Positions 1 to 6,831 of a stretch of DNA of 11,563 bases are shown in pieces. How positions within the stretch are numbered: position 1 is the first letter of the stretch; each line of letters opens with the position of its first letter. Under the pieces are notes generated by a model that saw only the letters and a list, made by a program, of their open reading frames with translations, searched no databases and was not told the origin of the DNA. The stretch covers positions 1 through 11,563 of the forward strand of contig JANTFN010000035.1 of NCBI GenBank assembly GCA_024763435.1, read 5' to 3'. This stretch comes from Thermodesulfobacteriota bacterium. Lineage in GTDB: Bacteria > Desulfobacterota > S145-22. Position numbers and translations under genes: made by a program.

Positions 1-665
1 CACAGGTGACCAAGGCGGTTTACGATATTTATGACAAATATCTTGCCAAGGATTATAAGGACTTTAAGGTCCTGTGGTTTCTGTCCGCCCCACTGACGCA
101 GTTAATGACGGTTAAAAAACCGGTCAAGGGGCTTGCCGATCTGAAGGGGATGAGAATCCGGTCAGGCAGCGCCACCGAAACCGAAGGGTTGAAACTCCTG
201 GGCGCGAATCCCATCGGAATGCCCATTTCAGAGGTCTCTATTTCCCTGCAAAAAGGCGTCATTGCAGGCGTTTTCACGCCTTATGCCGCTCTTAGATCCC
301 ACAAACTCATCGATATCGTGAAATACATGACGGAGTTCAATTATAACGGCGCCTTGATGTGTATTCTGATGAACAAGCGCAAATGGAACGCCCTGCCTGA
401 TTTCGCGAAAAAGGCCATCGATCAGGTCGCGACAAGGAAATTTGGGATTATGGCCGCAAAGGCATTTGATGAAGAAGACCTTGAAAATATTGAAGCCGCG
501 AAGAAAAAAGGAATTAAAATTTTCAAGCTCTCGGCCGGGGATAAAAAGGCCATGCAGGCTAAATTAAACCCCATCTGGGGAAAATGGGTAAAAAAGAATG
601 CCGGGAGATTTCCCGCGCGGAAGATTCTTGACGCGACGTTGGCATCGGCCAAAGCAAACCAGTAA
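1..665 (+). CDS. dctP: TRAP transporter solute-binding protein, DctP type (5' end missing)
   Basis: This is the C-terminal part (about 220 residues) of a periplasmic substrate-binding protein of a tripartite ATP-independent periplasmic (TRAP) transporter. It would capture an organic acid outside the inner membrane and pass it to DctQ/DctM. The frame is open to the window edge, so the GTG at 6 is probably an internal valine and the signal peptide and N-terminal lobe lie upstream. A DctP-like stretch reads GLADLKGMRIRSG (DNA about 129-167); an arginine in this region forms the salt bridge with the ligand carboxylate in characterised TRAP binding proteins. The following ETEGLKLLGANPIGMPISEV fits the family hinge and second lobe. 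The C-terminus is lysine-rich. The identity is supported by dctQ and dctM directly downstream. The ligand cannot be read from the sequence. Confidence 0.93.
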   Translation, partial: QVTKAVYDIYDKYLAKDYKDFKVLWFLSAPLTQLMTVKKPVKGLADLKGMRIRSGSATETEGLKLLGANPIGMPISEVSISLQKGVIAGVFTPYAALRSHKLIDIVKYMTEFNYNGALMCILMNKRKWNALPDFAKKAIDQVATRKFGIMAAKAFDEEDLENIEAAKKKGIKIFKLSAGDKKAMQAKLNPIWGKWVKKNAGRFPARKILDATLASAKANQ

Positions 666-678
666 AAACTTAAAAGGA

Positions 679-708
679 CGGCGGGGAATGCTTATCTATT
701 CCCCGCCG
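679..708 (+). other. Strong stem-loop between dctP and dctQ
   Basis: An 11-bp perfect inverted repeat (679-689 with 698-708, arms CGGCGGGGAAT and ATTCCCCGCCG) encloses an 8-nt loop, whose closing G-T could add a wobble pair. It starts 13 nt after the dctP stop and ends 31 nt before dctQ. No run of T follows, so it is not a canonical intrinsic terminator. In binding-protein-dependent transport operons such hairpins commonly protect the 3' end of the binding-protein mRNA or cause partial termination, giving more binding protein than membrane subunits. That role is inferred here. Confidence 0.75.
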
Positions 709-739
709 CTTCACGCAGGGGTTTCTTCGGGAGAAGAAG

Positions 740-1249
740 ATGAAAAAGCTTGTTACGACCCTTGAAAGGGTCCTTTATCCCGTTACCGGGATTATCGACA
801 AAGTATCGTGGGTTGTCCTGTTTCTCCTGATGATGATGACCATCACGCAGGTTTTTTTAAGAAAACTTAGCAATCACTCCCTTCTTGGGACCGTGGAACT
901 TACTGAATTATCAATGGTTTTTATTGTCTTTTGCGCACTCGCGGAGTGTCAGGTTCATGAAGGGCACATTAAGGTCGATCTGGTTTTAAGCCGGCTCAGC
1001 CCGCGTATCCAGTCTTTGATCGATGTCTTTACGCAGTTTGCCTGTTTTGTTACCTTTACCTTTATGATGTGGGCCCTGTTTTCCCAGGCGGCTGTCACAA
1101 AAGAGACTGGGGAAATCACGGTAGACCTCGGTCTCCCGCTTTATCCTTTTATCATCGTCGCGGCGCTGGGATGTTTCCTGCTCGGTCTGGTTCTTCTCAT
1201 AAAATCTCTAAAAGCCCTGAGTAATTTTCTATCGGGAGAGGTGTCATGA
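740..1249 (+). CDS. dctQ: TRAP transporter small permease, DctQ type
   Basis: A 169-residue integral membrane protein with about four hydrophobic helices (roughly 23-42, 52-70, 95-115 and 133-156), the size and topology of the TRAP small subunit. The segment around 52-80, with ELTELSMVF followed by EGHIKVDL, is typical of DctQ. DctQ scaffolds DctM and docks the binding protein in the inner membrane. The ATG at 740 is preceded by GGAGA at 729-733 with 6 nt spacing. The gene ends inside the start of dctM (ATGA overlap), so translation of the two is probably coupled. Confidence 0.93.
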   Translation: MKKLVTTLERVLYPVTGIIDKVSWVVLFLLMMMTITQVFLRKLSNHSLLGTVELTELSMVFIVFCALAECQVHEGHIKVDLVLSRLSPRIQSLIDVFTQFACFVTFTFMMWALFSQAAVTKETGEITVDLGLPLYPFIIVAALGCFLLGLVLLIKSLKALSNFLSGEVS

Positions 1250-2550
1250 ACCCGGTTGTCATCGGTATCCTGGGCCTTTTTGTTCTTTTCATTCTCCTTG
1301 CCCTGCGGATGCAGATTGGTTTTGCCATGGCACTGGTCGGGTTTGTCGGCTTTATTATCCTGAATGATTTCCAGGCAGGCATGGGAATTCTCGGGCTGGA
1401 ACCTTTCAAAATAACCGCGGATTACACCCTGAGCGTCATCCCGCTTTTCCTGCTGATGGGAGAGTTTGCCAATCAGTCCCGCATGGGCGCGGAACTGTAT
1501 GACATGCTCTATAAATGGATAGGATTCCTCCCCGGCGGGCTGGCCATGGCAACGGTCGGGGCATGCGCGTTCTTCGCGGCTATTACCGGGTCCTCCCTCG
1601 CCACGGCTGCCATGTTCGGCATGATAGCCCTGCCGGAAATGCGAAAACTTAATTATGCTGAAACCTTGTCAACAGGTTGTATTGCCGCAGGCGGTACCCT
1701 CGGCATCCTCATTCCGCCGAGCAGCGTCCTGATTATATACGGCATCCTGACCGAGCAGAGTATCGCCAGGCTTTTTATTGCCGGAATGCTGCCGGGCATC
1801 CTGCTGGCCCTCATCTTCATGGTCACGATTTATGTGCTGACCAAACGCAACCCCTCTCTGGGCGCGCCGGGGCCCAAATTCAAAACCAGGGAAAAAGTGG
1901 CTTCTCTGAAGGCAACCTGGGGAATTATCGTCCTCTTTATCCTCGTTATCGGGGGTTTATATACCGGCTGGTTTACACCCACTGAGGCCGCCGGAGTCGG
2001 GGCCTTCGGGGCACTGGTTCTCGCGCTACTGAAAAGAAGCCTGACGTGGAAGACGTTTACCGCCTCCCTGAAGGGGACTGTAAGTTCTACCGCCTTTATT
2101 TTTGGAATTCTGATCGGCGCGATGATCTTCCAGTATTTCATGACCCTCAGCCAGATACCCGATCACCTGACATCCTGGATTGTTCAGATGGGCGTGGGGC
2201 GTTATGTTGTGGTCTCCGCGATTATCCTCGCCTTCATGGTCATGGGATGTTTTATGGAAGGCCTGTCGATTATGTTTCTGGCCGTCCCGATTGTTTACCC
2301 CATTATCGTGCGCCTCGGATTCGACCCCATCTGGTTCGGGGTCATTATCACCCTGACCATGGAAATGAGCCTGATTACCCCGCCCGTGGGGGTCAATGTC
2401 TTTGTCCTGCATGGTGTCGCGCGGGACGTCCCCATGTACACTATCTTCAGGGGAATCCTCCCCTTCTGGCTCGCGATGATTGCCTGCATCATCATTTTGA
2501 CGATGTTTCCTCAAATCGCGCTTTTTCTTCCAAATTCCATGATGGGTTAG
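1246..2550 (+). CDS. dctM: TRAP transporter large permease, DctM type
   Basis: A 434-residue polytopic protein of normal length for the TRAP large subunit, the ion-coupled (usually sodium) channel-forming component of the inner membrane. Family motifs are AAITGSSLATAAMFG (about 111-125), GGTLGILIPPS (149-159), TPTEAAGVGAFGAL (244-257) and LITPPVGVNVFV (376-387). The ITGSS and TPPVGVN segments correspond to the re-entrant hairpin regions where ions and substrate bind. The ATG at 1246 overlaps the dctQ stop by 4 nt and has GGGAGAGG at 1234-1241. The stop TAG (2548-2550) overlaps the ribosome binding site of the next gene. Confidence 0.96.
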   Translation: MNPVVIGILGLFVLFILLALRMQIGFAMALVGFVGFIILNDFQAGMGILGLEPFKITADYTLSVIPLFLLMGEFANQSRMGAELYDMLYKWIGFLPGGLAMATVGACAFFAAITGSSLATAAMFGMIALPEMRKLNYAETLSTGCIAAGGTLGILIPPSSVLIIYGILTEQSIARLFIAGMLPGILLALIFMVTIYVLTKRNPSLGAPGPKFKTREKVASLKATWGIIVLFILVIGGLYTGWFTPTEAAGVGAFGALVLALLKRSLTWKTFTASLKGTVSSTAFIFGILIGAMIFQYFMTLSQIPDHLTSWIVQMGVGRYVVVSAIILAFMVMGCFMEGLSIMFLAVPIVYPIIVRLGFDPIWFGVIITLTMEMSLITPPVGVNVFVLHGVARDVPMYTIFRGILPFWLAMIACIIILTMFPQIALFLPNSMMG

Positions 2551-2554
2551 GAGG
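2549..2554 (+). promoter_or_regulatory. Ribosome binding site fixing the TTG start of the dehalogenase-like gene
   Basis: AGGAGG overlaps the dctM stop codon and lies 8 nt before TTG at 2563. There is no in-frame ATG or GTG at suitable spacing, so TTG is the best start. The arrangement suggests that ribosomes terminating on dctM help initiation on the next gene. Confidence 0.75.
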
Positions 2555-2562
2555 CTGTTGTT

Positions 2563-4011
2563 TTGAAATACCCACTTCTTGTACTGGATGCTCTTTTCTT
2601 TCTCCTCGCGCTCTATTTCACCTGGGAATCTATAAGGGAGGACGAACCCCGCGCCCCGAAAATAGGCGCAGGACTTGCCATCCTGTCACTCATTATCGCT
2701 GGATTTGTTCTGTGGGTTCCCGCGGCGCGGTGGATATTCGTGTTATGTTTCGCTCTGGGTATCCTCACGCTTATCCTGCTGGCAATCCCCACAAAACCGG
2801 ACGCGCGCGCCCTTCAGGGCGCGCAGGGGCTCCTCGTGTCTGAAGCTGTCCGGCATGATGAAAGAGATATTTCCTTCGCGCGGCAGAGAAGTATTCCGCC
2901 CGAGACAAAATACTATGATGAATATTACAAAAAACTGCACCCTGAAAAAGAGGAATGGGACGCGAAACGGCGGAAAAAAGGCCTTCTTGGAAACCCGGGA
3001 AGTATCGACAAGGGATACCGCCCCAATGTGGCCATGATGGCAGCATCATTCGATATGCCCAATTTTCTGGGGCCTTTTGCTGACGCGGTTCCGGGGCCGG
3101 AAAGCCCGCCTTCTGAAATAGCTCCTCAGAAAGCAACAGAGATTGTCAAAAACCTGGCCCGTCAACTTGGCGCGGACATGGTGGGCATCTGCAAGGTAAA
3201 TCCCAACTGGATTTACTCGCACCGCGGGGAGATATTTTACGACAAATGGGACGACTGGGGAAAGGAAATCAAGCCGGAAGACCTGCCGCCCTATGCCGTT
3301 GTGATGCTGACGGAAATGAAGGATAATTGCGTGCGTTCTGCCCCGCATACACCCTCCGTCGCCGAAAGCGCGAGAAATTACGGGCGGGGTGCCTATTTAA
3401 GCACCGTTCTCGCCTGGTGGTTCACACACATGGGATATCGGGGGGTCGCCCAGCACTCCAGACGCTATGATATCGCCCTGCCCCCTCTTGCCGTGGATGC
3501 CGGTCTGGGTGAAATTGGGCGCCTCGGTTATTTGATGGCCCCTAAGTTCGGACCGAGAATTCGCATCTTTGCCACCCTTACAGACATGCCCCTGATCCCT
3601 GATAAGCCTATTTCCATCGGGGTGGATGAATTCTGCAAACACTGCAAGAAATGCGCGGAATCATGTCCCTCAAAATCTATCCCCATGGGAGATAAGGTTA
3701 TTTATAATGGGGCCCTGAAATGGAAGCTCAACGCGGACAGTTGTTTTGATTTCTGGTCAAAGGTCGGGACCGACTGCTCCATCTGCATGGCTATATGCCC
3801 CTACAGCCGTCCAGACACCCCCCTGCACCGCGTGGTTCGCTGGTATGTGGCCCGCTCTTCCGCTGCGCGCAAATTCTTCCCCCTTATCGACAACCTCCTT
3901 TATGGCAGAAAATGGCACCCCAAACCGGTCCCTGCCTGGCTTGATTATCCGAAGGGCAAAGAAGCAAAAAAAGAGTCTTATGGCCTTGGAAAAAGCAATA
4001 ATTTCGGGTAA
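2563..4011 (+). CDS. rdhA: Membrane-anchored reductive dehalogenase family protein (RdhA-like, 2x 4Fe-4S)
   Basis: A 482-residue protein. Residues about 4-21, 35-53 and 55-75 are hydrophobic helices forming a built-in membrane anchor; there is no twin-arginine signal. Residues about 185-350 carry a reductive-dehalogenase-type core, with PPLAVDAGLGEIGRLGYL (307-324), a KFGPRIR segment (328-334) and a TDMPLIPDKPI segment (340-350). Next come two ferredoxin-like motifs: C358, C361, C364, C368-P, and C394 with C405, C408, C412-P. RdhA enzymes use a corrinoid and two 4Fe-4S clusters to remove halogen reductively. Canonical RdhAs are TAT-exported and rely on a separate small membrane anchor, RdhB; here the anchor appears fused. 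From memory, S. multivorans PceA uses Tyr246, Asn272 and Arg305; the same spacing here falls on Tyr273, Ser299 and Arg332, an unverified match with Asn replaced. The gene lies 12 nt after dctM and before a GntR regulator. QueG (epoxyqueuosine reductase) is a relative but lacks membrane helices. The family call is firm; substrate and dehalogenation are not shown. Confidence 0.85.
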   Translation: MKYPLLVLDALFFLLALYFTWESIREDEPRAPKIGAGLAILSLIIAGFVLWVPAARWIFVLCFALGILTLILLAIPTKPDARALQGAQGLLVSEAVRHDERDISFARQRSIPPETKYYDEYYKKLHPEKEEWDAKRRKKGLLGNPGSIDKGYRPNVAMMAASFDMPNFLGPFADAVPGPESPPSEIAPQKATEIVKNLARQLGADMVGICKVNPNWIYSHRGEIFYDKWDDWGKEIKPEDLPPYAVVMLTEMKDNCVRSAPHTPSVAESARNYGRGAYLSTVLAWWFTHMGYRGVAQHSRRYDIALPPLAVDAGLGEIGRLGYLMAPKFGPRIRIFATLTDMPLIPDKPISIGVDEFCKHCKKCAESCPSKSIPMGDKVIYNGALKWKLNADSCFDFWSKVGTDCSICMAICPYSRPDTPLHRVVRWYVARSSAARKFFPLIDNLLYGRKWHPKPVPAWLDYPKGKEAKKESYGLGKSNNFG

Positions 4012-4065
4012 AGTTTAAATTGCGTTACTCGGGAAACATTATAAATCGGGAGGATACTCAGAGCT

Positions 4066-4764
4066 GTGGCATTTCAACCCCTTGAAAAAAAAAGATATTC
4101 TGAACTTGTCGCACAGGAAATTGAAACCAAAATCCTGAACAAGGAACTTTCCCTTGGTGAAAAACTCCTTTCTGAAGTAGGTTTCGCGAAGGAATTTCAC
4201 GTAAGCCGGACCGTGATACGTGAAGCGATGCGTCTTTTAGAAGTACGCGGATTTATCAAAATAAAGCGCGGCCCAAAGGGGGGAATTTTTGCCAACGACG
4301 GGTTCCACAAACCCCTGAGTGAGGCCCTGGGCAGACTGGTGGATTCTGGCAAGGTCTCCGCCGAAAACGTCTTTGAAATACGCCTGCTCCTCGAACCCTA
4401 TGTGGCCGGGGAAGCCGCTAAACGCGCAAATAAGGACGATATTGAAGAATTACAGGCCCTTCTCGATCTTTCAAGGGAACGGATGGATGACGGAAAATTC
4501 CTGCAGAAAATAAGAGGAACGTTTCATAACCGTCTCGCCCGGGCAACAGGTAATCCCGTCCTGTTTATGATGATGAACGCCTTGATAGAGCTTCTGAGGA
4601 AATATTTCTGTGATTTCAATGAACTGGATCTTGAAAGGCATTTCGTCGAAACCCACCAGGAGATTCTTGTCGCCATCAAGGATAAAGATGCGGAAAAAGC
4701 GAAACAATTAATCGCCAAAGATATTCTTGAAATAAAAAAACATGCGGAAAAATGGCTTGGATAA
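4066..4764 (+). CDS. GntR family transcriptional regulator, FadR subfamily (FCD domain)
   Basis: A 232-residue regulator. Residues about 8-78 form a GntR winged helix-turn-helix (LSEVGFAKEFHVSRTVIREAMRLL, then a wing with KRGPKGGIF). Residues about 100-228 form an all-helical FCD effector domain (EIRLLLEPYVAGEAA, FHNRLARATGNPVL, HQEILVAI). FCD regulators usually bind an organic acid, often through a metal held by acidic and histidine residues, and commonly repress a neighbouring catabolic or transport operon. H154 and H197 are at expected places, but the acidic residue usually four before the first histidine is R150. The start is GTG at 4066 with GGGAGG at 4048-4053 (12 nt, rather long). It lies 54 nt after the dehalogenase-like gene and is followed by a terminator, so it is probably the last gene of the TRAP operon and its likely self-regulator. 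Confidence 0.92.
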   Translation: MAFQPLEKKRYSELVAQEIETKILNKELSLGEKLLSEVGFAKEFHVSRTVIREAMRLLEVRGFIKIKRGPKGGIFANDGFHKPLSEALGRLVDSGKVSAENVFEIRLLLEPYVAGEAAKRANKDDIEELQALLDLSRERMDDGKFLQKIRGTFHNRLARATGNPVLFMMMNALIELLRKYFCDFNELDLERHFVETHQEILVAIKDKDAEKAKQLIAKDILEIKKHAEKWLG

Positions 4765-4881
4765 ACTGCGAATTTGGACCCCTCGGGAAAAGAATAAGCG
4801 CTTCCCGCCCCTTCAAGCAAATTTAATCCATAGACAGAAAATTATGTAACTATTTGAATTAACTAATTTATTAAAAATACC

Positions 4882-4923
4882 CCCTCTCTATTTCTTAAGG
4901 AAATAAAGAGGGATTTATTTTTT
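4882..4923 (+). terminator. Rho-independent terminator of the TRAP/dehalogenase/GntR operon
   Basis: The arms 4882-4894 (CCCTCTCTATTTC) and 4900-4912 (GAAATAAAGAGGG) pair over 12 of 13 positions with one C-A mismatch and a 5-nt loop, followed by a T-rich tail to 4923. It lies about 118 nt after the regulator stop. The opposite strand also has a T-rich tract beyond the stem, so it could work in both directions, but no gene converges on it. Confidence 0.88.
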
Positions 4924-4970
4924 CAGAAAAATATATGACTCATCTTATTATTTGTTAGAATTGTATTTTA

Positions 4971-4983
4971 TGGTAAATAACCA
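4971..4983. promoter_or_regulatory. Small palindrome TGGT-N5-ACCA (possible operator)
   Basis: A perfect inverted repeat TGGT-AAATA-ACCA lies 38 nt upstream of the -35 box of the PilZ gene. FadR-type GntR operators often read TGGT-N3-ACCA, so the half-sites fit but the spacing is 2 nt too long. In AT-rich DNA a palindrome this short may be chance. Confidence 0.2.
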
Positions 4984-5021
4984 ACTATTTCAGTGTATTT
5001 CAAATAATTTCTAAAAAACAC

Positions 5022-5050
5022 TTGACATGTTGCTTATAACATGCTTTAGT
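5022..5050 (+). promoter_or_regulatory. Sigma70-type promoter of the PilZ gene
   Basis: A perfect -35 TTGACA (5022-5027), a 17-bp spacer and a -10 TTTAGT (5045-5050, 4 of 6 matches) precede the PilZ gene. Transcription would start near 5057, leaving a leader of about 30 nt. The spacer holds an exact palindrome, listed separately. Confidence 0.7.
5026..5043. promoter_or_regulatory. Palindromic operator candidate inside the PilZ promoter spacer
   Basis: CATGTT (5026-5031) and AACATG (5038-5043) form a perfect inverted repeat with a 6-nt centre (GCTTAT). It overlaps the last two bases of the -35 box and ends one base before the -10 box, a position at which a dimeric regulator would block RNA polymerase. 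The cognate protein is unknown; the GntR regulator upstream is one candidate. Confidence 0.5.
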
Positions 5051-5088
5051 TACAATTAATATGAACTTTTAACCGTTGGGAGGATGTC

Positions 5089-5454
5089 ATGAGAAAGGAA
5101 AAAAGACGGTCAAAAAGGACCCTTTCGGAAAATCTGATTGCTTTTTCCTGCTTTCACCGGGATGAAAAAATCCCCTTTGACCACTCAATGGGAAAAACTG
5201 TCGACATTGGCGACGGAGGAATGATGCTTCATCTTTACAAGGAGGTCCAAACAGGGACGCTGCTTGACGCGGAGATTGGGATGGGCAATGAAGTTATCGC
5301 CGCAACCCTTGAAGTCCTCCGCCTCAGGCCGGTTTCCTCAAATGGAGATGGCTATTTTGCTTCCACGAAAATCACCTATATTGGCCATCGGGATTATCAG
5401 AAAATAACCGCACCCGCGGCGTTTCGCCCGGTAAAGATGGCAGGCAACCAGTAG
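5089..5454 (+). CDS. PilZ-like domain protein
   Basis: A 121-residue, probably cytoplasmic protein that looks like a stand-alone PilZ domain. PilZ proteins bind cyclic di-GMP through an N-terminal RxxxR and a [DN]xSxxG motif. Here R6-R7-S8-K9-R10 gives the arginine motif, and D39-I40-G41-D42-G43-G44 matches the second motif except that the serine is glycine. The following MMLHLYKEVQTGTLLDAEIGM resembles the family beta-barrel strands. The ATG at 5089 has GGGAGG at 5078-5083. It is monocistronic behind its own promoter, and its stop touches the stop of the convergent dehydrogenase gene. No signal peptide or membrane helix is present. Cyclic di-GMP binding is uncertain because of the altered serine. 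Confidence 0.75.
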   Translation: MRKEKRRSKRTLSENLIAFSCFHRDEKIPFDHSMGKTVDIGDGGMMLHLYKEVQTGTLLDAEIGMGNEVIAATLEVLRLRPVSSNGDGYFASTKITYIGHRDYQKITAPAAFRPVKMAGNQ

Positions 5455-6831
5455 CTAAAACATCTTACCAGGATTCAAGATTCCTTTTGGATCCAGCAGT
5501 TTTTTTATCTTGCGCATTAATACCAGGCTCTCCCCATGTTCTGATTCCATAAAAGGGATTTTGCCGATACCGACCCCATGCTCACCGGTGGCCGTACCGC
5601 CCAGGGAAAGGGCAAAGGCCACAATTTCGCGGTTGATTTCTTCCAGAACCCCCCATGATTTTTCATCACTCGGATTTCCCATCATCGGCATGTGGATGTT
5701 GCCGCTTCCGGCATGCCCGAACACATACCCGACAATACCTCTCTTTGCACTGGCCTTTTCAGAATAGGCAACAATATCAGGGAGTTTTGATATGGGAACA
5801 GCCGCGTCTATGGCAATAGGTTCCAAGCCGGGATGCTCCCTCAAAATAAAATCGTGAAGGTTATAGCGGGCCTCCCAGAGTTTTCCCCTCGCCTGCCGGC
5901 CAATTCCGGCCTCGAAATGTGTAGCGCCATTGTCCTCACAGAGTTCCCTGACAAGCGCCAGGTCCGCCGAGAGTCCTGCCTTGTTCGTTCCATGAAATTC
6001 AATAAAGACAAGCGGAGATTCAGGGAAATCAAAGTCCTCTGTGTACTTGTTGATTAAACGGACGGCATTTGTACCCATCAGTTCCAGGGCAGCAGGAGAA
6101 AGGCCGCTTCGGATAATCTGAGAAACGGTCAGGGACGCCGCCTCTGCCGTTGAAAAAGAAACAACAGCGGAAAGGAATTCCGGGGGAATTCCCACAAGCC
6201 TCAGCGTTACCTCCGTTATAATTCCAAGAATACCCTCCGAACCCGCGAAAAGCCGGCAGAGATCAAGACCCGAAGAGCTCTTAAAAGCGAGGGTCCCCGG
6301 ATGAATAATCTCACCATCCGCGAGAACGACTGTCATCTTTTGAATCAGGTCTTTTGTGGCCCCATATTTAATCGCCCGGATACCACTGGCATTGTTGGCG
6401 ACCATACCACCAATGGTCGCGGACGCGCCCGGGTCCGGCGGAAAAAAAAGCCCGTAACGGGCAAGTTTTTTATTGAGGTCCTTAAACACCACCCCCGCCT
6501 GAACCTCTGTCTGCAGGTCGTTCTCCCGAATATGAAGAATCCTGTCCATCTTCTGAAGGTCGATAACCACGCCCCCTTTTACAGGGATAGGATTCCCCTC
6601 AAGGCTTGTTCCCGCGCCCCACGGGGTTACAGGAATACCCTTTTCATAACAGAGCCTTACAACATCCCGAACCTCTTCCGTATTTTCCGGCCAGACAACA
6701 ACATCGGGGAGATGCGCGTGATGGAAGGATTCGTCTTTTGAATGAAGAGAGAGATTGGAGGCGCCTGTGGAAAATTTATCGACGCCCACAATCTCTTTAA
6801 GCCTGCTGATGACATCAGGCGGACAGGGCAT
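5455..6831 (-). CDS. FAD-linked oxidase, D-lactate/glycolate dehydrogenase family (GlcD/LDHD-like)
   Basis: A 458-residue protein of the normal length for FAD-dependent D-2-hydroxyacid dehydrogenases. Residues about 40-180 form the FAD-binding domain, with PWGAGTSLEGN (70-80) and PPDPGASATIGGMVANNASG (131-150). Residues about 215-455 form the FAD-oxidase C-terminal domain, with FGHAGSGNIH (371-380), TATGEHGVGIGK (413-424) and the typical end LDPKGILNPGKMF (446-458). Family members oxidise D-lactate, glycolate or 2-hydroxyglutarate and pass electrons to cytochromes, ETF or Fe-S partner subunits. No Fe-S partner gene (GlcF-like) is visible here. It is the second gene of a two-gene operon and shares one base with the stop of the CBS-ACT gene (TAATG). 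A C-rich start (MPCPP) and a weak ribosome binding site fit translational coupling. The exact substrate cannot be told. Confidence 0.92.
   Translation of the reverse strand: MPCPPDVISRLKEIVGVDKFSTGASNLSLHSKDESFHHAHLPDVVVWPENTEEVRDVVRLCYEKGIPVTPWGAGTSLEGNPIPVKGGVVIDLQKMDRILHIRENDLQTEVQAGVVFKDLNKKLARYGLFFPPDPGASATIGGMVANNASGIRAIKYGATKDLIQKMTVVLADGEIIHPGTLAFKSSSGLDLCRLFAGSEGILGIITEVTLRLVGIPPEFLSAVVSFSTAEAASLTVSQIIRSGLSPAALELMGTNAVRLINKYTEDFDFPESPLVFIEFHGTNKAGLSADLALVRELCEDNGATHFEAGIGRQARGKLWEARYNLHDFILREHPGLEPIAIDAAVPISKLPDIVAYSEKASAKRGIVGYVFGHAGSGNIHMPMMGNPSDEKSWGVLEEINREIVAFALSLGGTATGEHGVGIGKIPFMESEHGESLVLMRKIKKLLDPKGILNPGKMF

Larger units (their letters stand above)
4765..5088. other. AT-rich intergenic region between the GntR gene and the PilZ gene
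   Basis: These 324 bases hold no credible coding region. From left to right they contain a weak 6-bp hairpin (CGGGAA at 4784-4789 with TTCCCG at 4802-4807), an intrinsic terminator (4882-4923), a small TGGT-N5-ACCA palindrome (4971-4983) and the promoter with internal palindrome that drives the PilZ gene. The stretch from about 4815 to 5021 is markedly more AT-rich than the flanking genes. Confidence 0.7.

Noticed and set aside
2026..2514. A 162-residue minus-strand open frame inside dctM
   Set aside because: Low-complexity Asp/His/Gly-rich translation, antisense to a transmembrane-coding region; a typical shadow frame.
2046..2843. A 265-residue open frame on the plus strand overlapping dctM and the dehalogenase-like gene
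   Set aside because: It is a different-frame shadow of two well-supported genes, is rich in Arg, His, Pro and Cys with no family features, and has no ribosome binding site support.
4784..4807. CGGGAA/TTCCCG hairpin as terminator after the GntR gene
   Set aside because: The stem is only 6 bp with a 12-nt loop and no T run; the strong terminator at 4882-4923 serves better.
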